DNA from: CAWCQC01 sp963819905
GTDB lineage: Bacteria > Actinomycetota > Thermoleophilia > Gaiellales > Gaiellaceae
Length of the DNA: 64,000 nucleotides
Assembly (NCBI GenBank): GCA_963819905.1
Contig: CAWFXP010000001.1
Coordinates: 186,001-250,000 of the forward strand
Direction: 5' to 3'
Below the pieces are notes generated by a model. The model saw only the letters and a list, made by a program, of their open reading frames with translations, was not told the DNA's origin and searched no databases. The stretch's first letter is position 1; every line of letters starts with the position of its first letter. The translations under genes were made by a program, and so were the position numbers. Below are positions 26,985 through 37,504 of the stretch, in pieces.

Positions 26985-28478
26985 ATGGCGATCGGCGTGC
27001 GACCGGAACTTCGTCGGCGGCGAGTGGGTCGACGCTGCGGAGCGGTGAGACGTTCGAGACCGTGACCCGGCGACGGGAGAGCTGCTCGGGGTCTTCCCGC
27101 TCTCGACCGAGGACGACATGGATCGCGGCGTCGACGCCGCGCGAGAGGCCTGGGAGAGCTGGCGGCTCGTTCCGGCGCCGAAGCGCGCCGAGATCCTCTT
27201 CCGGGCCGCGCAGAGCCTTCGTCGAGCGCAAGGAGGAGCTGACGGAGCTGATGGTGCGCGAGATGGGCAAGGTGCGCGCCGAGGCCGGCGGCGACGTCCA
27301 GGAAGCGATCGACATGACCTACTACATGGCGGGTGAGGGCCGGCGGCTGTTCGGCCACACGACGCCCGTCCGAGCTGCCCGACAAGTTCATGATGAGCGT
27401 GCGCATGCCCGTCGGCGTCGTCGGCGCGATCACGCCCTGGAACTTCCCGATCGCGATCCCGAGCTGGAAGATCGCGCCCGCCCTCGTCTGCGGCGACACG
27501 GTCGTCTTCAAGCCGGCCGAGGACACGCCGCTTCTCGGCGAGCGATTCGTCGAGATCTTCGAGGAGGCCGGCCTGCCCGACGGGCGTCCTCAACATCGTC
27601 CACGGCGCGGGCGAGATCGTCGGCGAGCATCTCGTCGAGCACCCGGACGTGCCGCTGATCTCGTTCACGGGCTCGCGCGAGGTGGGCGCTAGGGTGGTCA
27701 GCGAACGCGGCGCCGCATCTGAAGAACGTCCATCTCGAGCTCGGCGGCAAGAACGCGATCATCGTCATGGACGACGCCGACCTCGAGCTCGCGGTCGACG
27801 GGATCCTCTGGTCGGCGTTCGGGACGTCCGGGCAGCGCTGCACGGCGGCGAGCCGTGTGATCGCGACCGGCCGGGTCTACGAGCGGCTGCAGTCGGCGCT
27901 CGTCGAGCGGGCCGAAGGCCTCCGCCTCGGCAGCGGCCTCGAGCCGAGACCGACGTCGGGCCCGTCGATCAACGGCGCGGCGCTCGAGAAGGTGCACTCC
28001 TACACGCAGGTCGGCCTCGACGAGGGAGCGAAGCTCCTGACCGGCGGCGAGATCGCGACCGAGGGCGGGCTCGACCGGGGCTTCTTCTACCGGCCGACGG
28101 TGTTCGCCGACGTCGACCCGGAGATGCGGATCGCGCAGGAGGAGATCTTCGGGCCCGACGACGGCGATCATCCCGGCGCCGGACGTCGACGAGGCGATCC
28201 GGATCGCGAACGGCGTCGAGTTCGGCCTCTCCTCCTCGATCTTCACCCGCGACGTGAACCGGGCCTTCCGGGCGATGCGCGATCTGCGTACGGGCATCAC
28301 CTACGTGAACGCCGGCACGACCGGCGCCGAGGTGCACCTGCCGTTCGGCGGCATGAAGGACACCGGGAACGGCCACCGCGAGGCGGGCCAGGCGGCGCTC
28401 GACTTCTACACCGAGTGGAAGTCGCTCTACGTCGACTACTCCGGGCGCCTGCAGCGCGCCCAGATCGACAACGCGTGA
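26985..28478 (+). CDS. NAD(P)-dependent aldehyde dehydrogenase, with many frameshifts
   Basis: Reconstructed length about 495 aa. Key elements: NFVGGEWVDA at the start, TPWNFPIAIPSWKIAPAL (catalytic Asn), CGDTVVFKPAEDTPL, ISFTGSREVG (NAD-binding), VHLELGGKNAIIVMDDAD (catalytic Glu), FGTSGQRCTAASR (catalytic Cys) and PFGGMKDTGNGHREAG. It oxidises aldehydes to acids; the substrate class is not clear. About ten single-base indels, mostly extra C or G, break it. The last 480 bases are mostly clean. The stop overlaps the start of the next gene (GTGA). Confidence 0.87.
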
Positions 28479-28789
28479 GCCGGAAGCTGGTCGTCTTCGT
28501 CCCGCGCGAGTCCCTCGACGTAGTCCGCGAGGCGCTGTTCGAAGCCGGCGCCGGCCGCATCGGCAACTACGAGCGCTGCTCGTTCTACGTCCTGGGAACG
28601 GGGACGTTCCTGCCGGGCGAGGAGGCGGAGCCCGCGATCGGCCGTCCGGGCACCGAGCAGCGCGTCGGCGAGATGCGCCTCGAGACGGTCTATCCCGAGG
28701 AGCTCCATGCCGAGGTGCTGGCCGCGTTGCGGCGAGCCCATCCCTACGAGGAGCCGGCCTTCGACGTCTACCAGCTGCTCGATCCGTGA
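28475..28789 (+). CDS. Stand-alone YqfO/NIF3 insert-like (CutA-like) domain protein
   Basis: 104 aa, intact. RKLVVFVPRESLDVVREALFEAGAGRIGNYERCSFYVLGTGTFLP and HPYEEPAFDVY are hallmarks of the PII/CutA-like domain inserted in NIF3/YqfO proteins; here it is free-standing. The GTG start overlaps the dehydrogenase stop and the stop overlaps the RNase H start, so three genes are coupled. The function of the domain alone is unknown; it may bind metal or a small molecule. Confidence 0.8.
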   Translation: MSRKLVVFVPRESLDVVREALFEAGAGRIGNYERCSFYVLGTGTFLPGEEAEPAIGRPGTEQRVGEMRLETVYPEELHAEVLAALRRAHPYEEPAFDVYQLLDP

Positions 28790-29262
28790 AGGCGCGGCTC
28801 TTCACGGACGGCGGGGCGCGTGGGAATCCCGGGCCCGCCGCAGCCGCCTACGTCCTCGAGGCCGAGGACGGCTCGGTCATCGACTCCCGAGGCGAGGCGA
28901 TCGGTATCGCGACGAACAACGTCGCCGAGTACCGCGCGCTGATCGCCGGCCTGGAACGGGCGATCGAGCTGGGCGTCACGGAGCTCGAGGTCGTCTCCGA
29001 CTCGGAGCTCCTCGTCAAGCAGATGAGAGGCGAGTACCGGGTGAAGAACGCCGCCCTGATCGACCTCTCGCTCGAGGCCGGGCGCCTCGCCCGCCGGCTC
29101 GGTGCCGTCCGCTACACGGCCGTCCGTCGCGAGCACAACGAGCTCGCCGACCGCCTCGTCAACGAGGCGCTCGACTCGGCTGTCCTGGAGCTCGGGGCAG
29201 CTGTCTCGCCCAGTGGCATCCCTCGAAAGGGGGATTTTCTTTACCTCCACCCTTGCGGGTGA
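28786..29262 (+). CDS. rnhA: RNase HI-like ribonuclease
   Basis: 158 aa. The catalytic acidic set is visible: Asp in LFTDGGARGNPGPAA, Glu in ATNNVAEYRALIAGLERA and Asp in LEVVSDSELLVKQMRGEY; a late Asp/Asn lies in REHNELADRLVNEA. It degrades RNA in RNA-DNA hybrids. The short basic-protrusion-less form is common in Actinobacteria. Starts at GTG 28786 overlapping the previous stop. The last 20 residues (PRKGDFLYLHPCG) are unusual and may be non-functional tail. Confidence 0.9.
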   Translation: MKARLFTDGGARGNPGPAAAAYVLEAEDGSVIDSRGEAIGIATNNVAEYRALIAGLERAIELGVTELEVVSDSELLVKQMRGEYRVKNAALIDLSLEAGRLARRLGAVRYTAVRREHNELADRLVNEALDSAVLELGAAVSPSGIPRKGDFLYLHPCG

Positions 29263-29287
29263 TCGAGGCGTCACTAAAGTGAGGGAT

Positions 29288-32200
29288 ATGCCCCGGACTG
29301 GCTTGGCCGCTGTCGCCGCGGCCACACTGCTCGCGCTGCTCGGATTCGCCTCCGGAGCGAGCGCCGACCCAGGCGACATCGGATTCAAGGGACCGACCTT
29401 CGACGGCTACTCGGCGGCGAGCGGCGTGCCGCCGACCGTCTCGAAGCCGCAGTCGAAGCTGTGGTGGAACGACGGCTTCTGGTGGGCGGTCATGTGGGAC
29501 ACGGACACGCCGCGGGCGTTCCACATCTTCAAGCTGAACGCGGCCACGCACGTGTGGGAGGACACGGGCACCGTGGTGGACGACCGCAACGGCACGGTGG
29601 CGGACGTCCTCTGGGACGGCTCGAAGCTGTACGTCGCCTCTCAGGTGTACGTCCAGGACAGCGCGGGCGCGGCCAACCAAAGTCGCCTCTACCGCTTCTC
29701 CTACAACGCCGGTAGCGACACATACAGTCTGGACGGCGGCTTTCCGGCGCAGATCAACAACACGAGCTCCGAGTCCCTCGTGATCGACAAGGACTCGACC
29801 GGCCAGCTCTGGGCGACCTGGACGCAGGGAAACCCGAAGGTCGTCATGGTCAACTCGACGCAGGGCAGCGACGCCACGTGGGGCACGCCCTTCCAGGTGT
29901 CCGCGAACACGATCACCGCGGACGGGATCTCGTCTCTCGTCGCCTTCGGGGGGAAGATCGGCGTCATGTGGGGAGATCAGGACACGACGGACAAGGCGTA
30001 CTACTTCGCGATCCACAACGACGCCGACCCCGACGCCACCTGGAGCGCTCCCGAGGTCGCGATCGGCCCGGCGACCTGCCCCACGACCAGGCAGTCAGAG
30101 CTGTGCCGACGACCACGTCAACCTGAAGGCCGACTCGGCGGGGCGCGTGTTCGCGGCGGTCAAGACGAGCCTCGGCGGGACGTCGCCGACGAATTACCTG
30201 CTCGTTCGTACGCCGGGTGGGGCGTGGGTCAAGCACCTGTACGGAACCGCCGACCAGCAGCACACCCGTGCGATCGTCGTCCTCGACACCACGAACGGGC
30301 TTGCCCGTATGTTCGCGACCGTCACCGAGGCGGGTGGGACGATCTACGAGAAGACGCTTCCGCTGTCCCAGGCCGACACCGACGGTGCGAACTTCCCGGC
30401 CGGGCTCGGGGCGCCGCGTCTCGTGGCGGAGGACGCGCAGGGCGCGGTGATGAACATGAACAACGCGACGTCGACGAAGCAGTCTGTGAGCGCTGCCACC
30501 GGCCTCGTCGTGCTCGCGACGAACAAGAGACGAGCGACCGGAAACGTCCAGGACTACTGGCACCACGAGGACTCGCTCGTCGGAATGGACACGACGGCGC
30601 CGGTCTTCCAGTCGGCGTCCGTCACGGGCTCGAAGATGACGCTCGTCTACAACGAGGTGCTGGACGGGAGCTCGGTGCCGGCGACCGGCGCCTTCGCGGT
30701 CACGGTCGGCGGCGTCGCCCGGCCGGTCACCACGGTCACCGTCTCGACGAACGCGGTGATCCTGCGCCTGCTGTCGCCGGTGATCGCGGGCGAGGCCGTC
30801 ACCCTCAGCTACACGATGCCCGCGAGCGGGCCGATCCAGGACATCTCCGGGAACGACGCGGCGAGCCTGACGAACCGGACGGCCACGAACACCACGCCGG
30901 CCGGCACCGCGTTCGACCTGATCCCCATCGGGGACGGCACCCGGTCGGGCGTGACCGCGAACACCGGCGCCACCACGAACCTGTTCGCGTTCGTCGACGA
31001 CGGCATCGCAACGCCGGACGACGGCGGCACGTACCTCCACAACAGCGCCACGGGCGGGGGCGTCGCTCAGCCTGGCCACGTCTTCCTCCAGCTGACCGAC
31101 ATGCCGTCGAACTTCACGGCCATGTCCTCGATGACGATCGACGTGCGTGTACGGACGCAGAATCGCGTCGACGACAACACGGCGCTCTTCGGCGCAGCTC
31201 TTCAAGGCCGACGAGGTGACGCCGCTGTCGAGCGAGGTGCAGGTCGCCCTCAACCCGGGTCTCGCGAACTGGGTGACCGTCTCGGGGGTTGCCTTCACCG
31301 GGCTCGTTCCCGGGACGAAGGCCGACTGGGACGGCGCACGCGTCAAGCTGCGCTGGTTGCCGCCGCGGTGGGTACGCCCGACAGCCAGAACCGCCTGCGC
31401 GTCTCCGCCGCCGAGCTCCACGCCACCCACGGCACGACGGGCGGCGGGCAGGCGCCGGGATACCTACGTGCGTTCACGACGCCGGCTGGGCGCGGTTCCG
31501 GGCGAACATTCTGCTGACGACGGCCGGTGGAAGCACGCTCCTGTGGCGCAATCAGTGGGCCACGGACTGGATGAAGCTCGCGCCGGGTGTGTACACGATC
31601 GCGGCCACGGCGGTTGAGGGCTTCGTTCCGCCGGCTCCGCAGCAGATCACCATCACGTCGGGGAACACCACCACCGTCGACCTGCACTACCAGATGCTCG
31701 GCAACCTGCGCGTAATCCTCAGTCCGGCGGTGGCGGGAACGATCACGATCGACGGCGATCGCGTGAACGACGGAGGGTTCTTCGCCCCGTACCCGGCCGG
31801 CTCCCACCAGATCTGCTTCGGCGCCGTCGCCGGTACGACCGCCGCCGTGCCAGACGGTCAACGTCGCCGCGAACCGCGCCTCGCTCACAACGTGACCGGA
31901 CGTACACGGCCAACCCTTCGGCGGTGGGAGAGAGCGGCGTGGGCTACCTCCGCGTCGCATTGCAGCCCGCAGGCCAGGTGCCCGCGCTCATCTACATCGA
32001 CGGGAAGCAGCGCAACCAGTGGGGTCTCGATTGGCTGAAGCTGCCGCCGGGGACGTACACGATCTCCTACAGCGACGTCGAGGGCTTCCGACCCCCGCCG
32101 TCGCAGCAGGTGACGATCACAGCGGGGCAGGTCACGACACTGACGCCGCAGTTCGAGACACTCGGAAACCTGAGGGTCCGCACGAACCCAGTCGGTGCCC

Positions 32201-32384
32201 GGAACGATGACGGTCGACGGCTGCCGATCAACGACGGCAGCGTGTGGACGCCGTTCGCCGCCGGACACACAGGTGTGCTTCGGCGCCGTCGCCGGGGTAC
32301 ACGGCTCCGCCCTGCCAGACAGTCAACGTCGCCGCCAACCGCACGCAGCTAACGGACATCACGGGGACATACGTTCAGAACTGA
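29288..32384 (+). CDS. Large secreted protein with SwmB-type and PEGA-like repeats, frameshifted after 30.1 kb
   Basis: Reconstructed length about 1030 aa. Signal peptide LAAVAAATLLALLGFASGASA; then a beta-propeller-like region rich in W, D and T (LWWNDGFWWAVMWDTDTP). Next is a SwmB-like domain (TLVYNEVLDGSSVPATGAF, then AVTLSYTMPASGPIQDISGN), a galactose-binding-like stretch, and two C-terminal PEGA-like modules of about 150 residues sharing WMKLAPGVYTI/WLKLPPGTYTI, VEGFVPP/VEGFRPP, LGNLRV and ICFGAVAG/VCFGAVAG. It is probably a cell-surface or extracellular protein. The first 800 bases are intact, then about eight indels follow. Confidence 0.75.
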
Positions 32385-32401
32385 CCTGCGAGGGCGATAA
32401 G

Positions 32402-32426
32402 GGCGGGGCCGACGGGCGGCCCCGCC
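32402..32426. terminator. GC-rich hairpin between convergent genes
   Basis: Arms GGCGGGGCC (32402-32410) and GGCCCCGCC (32418-32426) are perfectly complementary across a 7-base loop, between the ends of the secreted-protein gene (plus) and the glycosyltransferase-methyltransferase gene (minus). It could terminate both. Confidence 0.6.
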
Positions 32427-32433
32427 GCCCCGC

Positions 32434-34133
32434 TCAACCAAAGCGGCGACAGAGCCTGCCCGCAACGCGCTCTCGCGCGCCCCAGTAGCGGACTCCCGCC
32501 CGCCAGACGCGCGTCGCCCTCATCATCGCCATCTCCGCTCGCAGCTCATCAATCTCGCCCTGCTGGCGAGCGAGCGTCTCACCTACATCGAGGCGGCGCT
32601 CGCCGATGTCTCGTGGGCCGGGAGTAGAGGGGCGCGAGGGCGGAGAGGCGGGCGGCTTCGTCCATGAAGTCGAGATTCTCGACCACGAGATTCTCCGCCT
32701 GCGGACGGTTCGACTCTGAGCGAACGAAGGCCGAGAACGCATCAGATGGGAAGTCCGTCCCCCAGTTGACAAGCTCCTGGCTGATGCACCGCAACCCTGC
32801 CTCCCCGCAGATCTCTGCGAACAACGCGGCCGAAATGTCGTCGCTTCGCCAGTGCACGTTCTGAACCGAACCGCGGAGCTCACCGGTCTCGGCGTCGATG
32901 AAGGCGCCCGACATTCGAGTGATGGAAGAACCCGACGCCTTCGGGGGTCAGCTTCCTCGAAAGCTGCTCGACGTAGGACTCGAGCACGTCGCGATCCGCC
33001 TGAACGAGTGAGTCGAAGGAGCACGCTCGAAGTCGATCGAAGAATCGTCCAGCATGACGAGCGACCGTCCCGTCGTTGACGTGGTACACGAGAGCGGGCT
33101 TTTCACGAACCGGAGCTTGCAGGCGCCGATGCAACGGTCGCTCAGATCGACGACGACGAGCGTCTGACAGAGATCCTTGAGAAACGCCGTCCAGCGTCCG
33201 TGGCCCGGAGCGATCTCGAGAATCGTCAGCACCGCGAACGAACGCGTGAACGCGCGGGTAGATCGTGCCGTACCACTGGGACTCCACGCTTCCCCATGCC
33301 TCTGACCACTCGTCTCCGGCTCGCTGCCAGTCGTAGTCTCGTGTCCCAGATCCGCCGGTTGTCGTCAATCGAGGGGCATCGTTCTTGCCGGCAAGAAACG
33401 GATACCGATCGAGAAGTGCCGACCACTCGTCGGACGTGTCGATATTCGTGACGGCGAGCATCGACGGCCTTCCGGTCCGGTATCGAGCCAGGATGTTCGA
33501 GACGCGAATGCCTTGCATCCCCCGCGCCGCGAAGCGGCACCAGAGCTCGAAGTCTTCCCAGCCGAGGAGGAAACGAGGATCAGTCGTATACCCGCCCACC
33601 TCGATGAGATCCGACTCGCCGGATCATGGCCATCGCATCGACGTAGTTCCCGTATCGCAGCCGGTCGGATCCCATGCAGGCCACGAGAGGAGCCCAACCG
33701 CTCCAGTGTGATCGAAGCGCTCGATCACGCTGTAGGCGAAAGAGAGGGAGGGTCTTCGCGGAGTGGATTCACGAGCTCGGCGAGGGCGCGTGGGTAGACG
33801 ACATTATCCGCGTCGAGGATGAAAACGAACTCACCTCGGCACCGACTCACACCGGTGCGCGGCGGCAAGCGACCGTTCGACGGCTGACGGACGAGCGTGC
33901 GGGGAGCAGGGACACGCGAACATTCCGGCCGCGGAGAAAGACCCATCAGTCGGCGCGTCGTCACGCACCACGAGCTCGAAGGCCGGTTGCCGAGATCGAC
34001 GAAGCTCGAGATCGCTACTCGGACCAGCGACGCGTAGTCCTGAACGGTGAGCACGACACTGACCTCGGGAGCGGCACTCGGTACGGATCGTGGTAGCTCA
34101 CTTCCGACACGCCGGCGATCCAGAGGCACGCTC
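32434..34133 (-). CDS. Glycosyltransferase family 2 joined to a SAM methyltransferase, heavily frameshifted
   Basis: Pieces in several minus-strand frames follow one logical order. GT2: PEVSVVLTVQDYASLVRVAI, then GEFVFILDADNVVYPRALAEL (DxD-type region), then GGYTTDPRFLLGWEDFELWCR. Methyltransferase: ILEIAPGHGRWTAFLKDLCQ, VVVDLSDRCI, CYHVNDG-like, VQNVHWRSDDISAALFAEI. The end is a coiled-coil tail (RQQGEIDELRAEMAMMRATR). Whether this is one bifunctional protein or two genes cannot be settled with so many indels. Such enzymes build and methylate surface glycans. Boundaries are approximate. Confidence 0.65.
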
Positions 34134-35235
34134 AGTTCGAGCGCATGACGGGCCTGAACTCGGCTCGAAGGATGGCTTCAGCGCGAGGCGAACGATCTGA
34201 TCGCCTGACTGCGGCTGTCGCAGGAACGCCCAGCCGGGCTCCGGGGAGAGCGAGTCTGGCGTCACAGGCTGTTGGACGCCCTCTCGTGGGCTACGGGGGG
34301 TCAGCATGGGTCGCGAGAGGACGGCTGTGACCGTTTTCTCCAGCACATCCGCCATCGCCTCCGGAGGAAGCTCGCCCGGATTCGACGGATCGCGGCGTGC
34401 TGGATCTCCTGTCGAAGATCGTGATCCCGCAGCAGGAGCTCGAAGGAGACGAGGGCAGAGGACTCCACCGACGAGGAGACGAAGTCAACGCCGGGAACGA
34501 GTGGCGCCGGGTCCGTAGCGATGCTCGGTCACGACGACGCAGCCGTTGAGCATCGCCGGCGAAGAGCCGGTGCCACTCGAAGTAGCGGTCGCTCCGGCTT
34601 GATGCACGTTCAGGAGCGTCTTCGACTCCGCATAGAGCATGCGGGCGTCCGCACCGAAGCGCGACTCCGGGCGTGCCGGGTCGGAGAGGTCTCGAGGGAT
34701 CGGTCAGGCGTATCTCGGCGTGTCGATTGCTGAGACGCTGGCGCGCAGCGCGCGATGCGCCCGCTCGCGCCGTGGGCGCTGAACGCTCCGAGGAAGAGGA
34801 CGTCATGAGACCGCTCGCTGTTCGGCGTTGCCGTGCCAGACGTCCCATTCGGGACAGTACGTCAGGGGAAGATGCTTCGCGGGAACTCCGCTGGCCTCAG
34901 AGCGCCGATGCGCCACACCCGGCTAATGTCGAGCGTGGCTGCGCGAGCGGGTGCAGAACTCGCAGGGAGAGGTCGAACAGCACGGCTCTCTCCAGCGAGG
35001 GCGGTCGGCACGGCAGAATCGGCTCGTCCGGATGGCACGTCGAATGCGTCAGCGTGAGGAATCGTGGCCGGACACGAGGAAGACGCGACTGGGAGCGGCG
35101 CGGGAAGCCGTTCACCGCGTGTCGGACGTCGGCGCCAAGGAGCTGGAGGGCATAGGCAGACGGACCGCTGCGATGTCCTCGAAGTAGGCGTTCTGCTCGC
35201 TCGCCGAGACCACGGTTACTCGGACGCCGCTCGAG
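34098..35235 (-). CDS. Glycosyltransferase (GT-B, CgeB-like), heavily frameshifted
   Basis: Order of recognisable pieces on the minus strand: YFEDIAAVR near the start, YCPEWDVWHGNAE, LFLGAFSAHGASGR, MLYAESKTLLNVHQA, YFEWHRLFA, AMLNGCVVVTEHRYG and LPPEAMADVLEKTVTAVLS. The KTLLNVH and MLNGCVVVTE motifs are typical of CgeB/spore-protein-like and other GT4-type transferases. The product would be about 370 aa. Frames change every 60-150 bases. It lies between a methyltransferase and a GT2 gene in one direction and probably forms a surface-glycan operon with them. Ends are approximate. Confidence 0.6.
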
Positions 35236-35239
35236 GCTC

Positions 35240-36515
35240 ATCGGCCTCGTTCGAGCTCGTCGAGGGACTCGAGCTCGGGACGCGCTGGAACCGCGAAGCC
35301 GGCGGAGCGGCCGAGTGAGGCGCCAGCTCCTCGACTCGAGCACGCTCCCGAGCCGGCCGCGAAGCCGGAGCAGCACGCTCCGCTCGCATCACGCAGCTCG
35401 GCGCTGCGCGCGCTCGAGCTCGTCACTCGCACGCCGCGCCTTCTCGAGCTCCGTTGCCGCACGCTCACGCTCGTCTCGCAGGCGTTCGGCGTCGGCCATA
35501 TAGCTGAAGCCTGGCTGCTTGCGGCTTCGTCGAGCGCCCTCTCGACCGATCCGAGCTCTGCCAGGGCGTTGGCGAGCTGCGTCTCGGTCGAGAGCTGGCC
35601 GCGGGCAAGCTCGGTCAGCATCGTTCGGAGACGCTCGATCTCGCCCAGCCGCGCATCGGCCTCCTCGCGCGAACGCCACCACGTTCGTCGCGTGCCAAGG
35701 CGACGCCCGTCTTCGAGGGCGTCCAGCTGTGATTCGAACGATTGAGGTCACGCCCACAGCCGCTCGTGCTCCTCGATGACTCGGCTCTCCGCATCCGGAG
35801 TAGATCGATGGCCTGGTGAGCGAGGCTCCTGGAGGCGCCCGTTCGATCCTTGCGACCCCTATGAGGTATTTCGGCCCCGCGCGTGCTCGCCGAGGCCGAG
35901 CAGAGCTCGGCGTGATCGGGCTCGGCGTGCGCATCCATCTCCCAGATGAACGACGCTCCGGAGACGCGTTGCCCGAGAAGCAGAGTCGGAAGGGAAGTCG
36001 GCCGTCAGGAGCTCGCCGGAACTCCTCCACGGTGAGCACCCGGCGATGGAAGGGATTGACGCTCGGGATCCACGTCGGGCGCGAGCGCGGCGTTGGGAGT
36101 GGAGACGATCAGCAGCCCGCCGGGTCGCAGGACCCGCCGCGCTTCCTTGAGCAGCAACGCCGGCTCCTCGACGTGCTCGATGACCTCGAACGCAACGAAG
36201 GCATCGAACACGAGGCTCCGAACGGCAGTCTGGCGGCGTCCCCCACGACGAAGCGGACGTTGCCCGCGCGAGTACGTTCGCTCCGCGTGCGTGACGGACT
36301 CATCGTCGAGGTCGATTCCGACGACCCGTGCGGCTACGGTTCCGAGCCGAGCCGCCCCATAGCCCTCCCCGCACCCGATGTCCGAGCACGGTGAGTCCAA
36401 CGACGAGAGCCTGAGCGAAGGCGTACCGGTGCTCGTGCTCGAGGGCGATGATGGTCTCCCCCTGCTGAGGGATATGCCGCTCGCCTGTGTACTCGAGGCC
36501 ACTCTCGTGAGACAT
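35240..36515 (-). CDS. Class I SAM-dependent methyltransferase with C-terminal coiled coil, frameshifted
   Basis: Starts at ATG 36515 (MSHESGLEYTGERHIPQQ). Methyltransferase motifs: DIGCGEGYGAARLG (motif I), VVGIDLDDESVTHAERTY, RFVVGDAARLPFG, FDAFVAFEVIEHVEEPALLL, GGLLIVSTPNAALAP. After NPFHRR/LTVEEFR comes a long coiled coil (LARGQLSTETQLANALAEL, ADAERLRDERERAATELEKA), ending LGSVLESRSWRLTRPLRRL. This architecture is common in polysaccharide biosynthesis clusters, where the coiled coil may measure or tether the glycan machinery. Several indels break it. Confidence 0.7.
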
Positions 36516-36615
36516 CGGGCTACGGCCGCACCACCCAGGTGCCCCCAGGCGCACGTCGGCCAGCGGTATTCTCACACACGGCTCCGGCCCGGCCACGGGC
36601 AAACCGGCCGCTTCC

Positions 36616-37467
36616 ATGTCTGGTGACACCTCGCGACCCGCCACGGCCATTCGTCGCTCACAGGGTCGAGCTCGCGCCTGGGCTTTGGACGGTGGACGGC
36701 GGCGACGACCCTCTCCGCGTGCAACCGACGTCCGTTCTCCTCGACCACGCCGGCGGAGACGCTTGCCGGCCGCCGGATTCTCGATGTTGGCTGCAACGAA
36801 GGAGGCTACACCATCGCCTTCGGCCGGCTCGCCGCCCTCGATGCCGTCGGCGTCGAGATCCGTGCGTCGAACCTCGAAAAGTGCCGATACCTTCAGGAAG
36901 TGACCGGGCTCACGAACGTCCGGTTCGTCCAGGGCGACGCGAGGCAGATCTCACCCGACTGGCTAGGAACGTTCGACATCGTCTTCGCGTCGGGCATCCT
37001 GTATCACCTCGACGACCCGTTCGACTTCCTCCAACGCTGCTCGGAGATGACGACGGACTTCCTCCTTCTCGACACTCACGTGGCTGCGATCGACGCCGGT
37101 CGCATGGCTGCGCCGACCGGCTGGTCACGCGCTCCTGCGGCGGCCGCAGTGCATCGGACGAGACGCGGTGGAGTACCCGCAGGACATTCCCACAGACGAG
37201 CTCGAACAGCTCGAGTGGGCGTCGTACGGCAACCCGGCCTCGTTCTGGCTGATCGAGGATTCCCTCGTCCACCTGCTTTGGGATCTCGGCTTCCCGTACG
37301 TCTCCAAGGTCTTCAACCCGCGACCGTATCGATGCATCGCCGGTTGCACCTGGGAATGCCGGATCGTCGTAGTGGCCGAAGAAGACGTGGTCGCCAAGCA
37401 ACGACGCAGCGAGCATCGCAAACAAGCCCGTCTCGAACATCGGCAGGTAGACGTCTATCAGAGATGA
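36616..37467 (+). CDS. Class I SAM-dependent methyltransferase (DUF1698-like), frameshifted
   Basis: Plus-strand gene diverging from the glycan cluster. Pieces: HRVELAPGLWTVDGGDDPL, RRILDVGCNEGGYTIAFGRL (motif I), VGVEIRASNLEKCRYLQEV, NVRFVQGDARQISPDWLG, FDIVFASGILYHLDDPFDFL, then YPQDIPTDELEQLEWASYG and FWLIEDSLVHLLWDLGFPYV. The order and motif I match small-molecule or tRNA/glycan methyltransferases with a DUF1698-like C-terminus. Three or more indels are needed. The start may be ATG 36616 or nearby GTG. The end overlaps a long inverted repeat. Confidence 0.7.
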
Positions 37468-37504
37468 TGAGGCCGAGATGCCCCCGTGTCTCGGCCTCAT
37501 CATC
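37463..37504. promoter_or_regulatory. Perfect 16-base inverted repeat spanning a start codon
   Basis: Arms GATGATGAGGCCGAGA (37463-37478) and TCTCGGCCTCATCATC (37489-37504) are exactly complementary around a 10-base loop. The structure covers the methyltransferase stop codon, the intergenic bases, the ATG (37478) and first codons of the NAD-kinase-like gene. In mRNA it would hide that start site, or it may serve as a terminator for the upstream gene. Confidence 0.7.
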
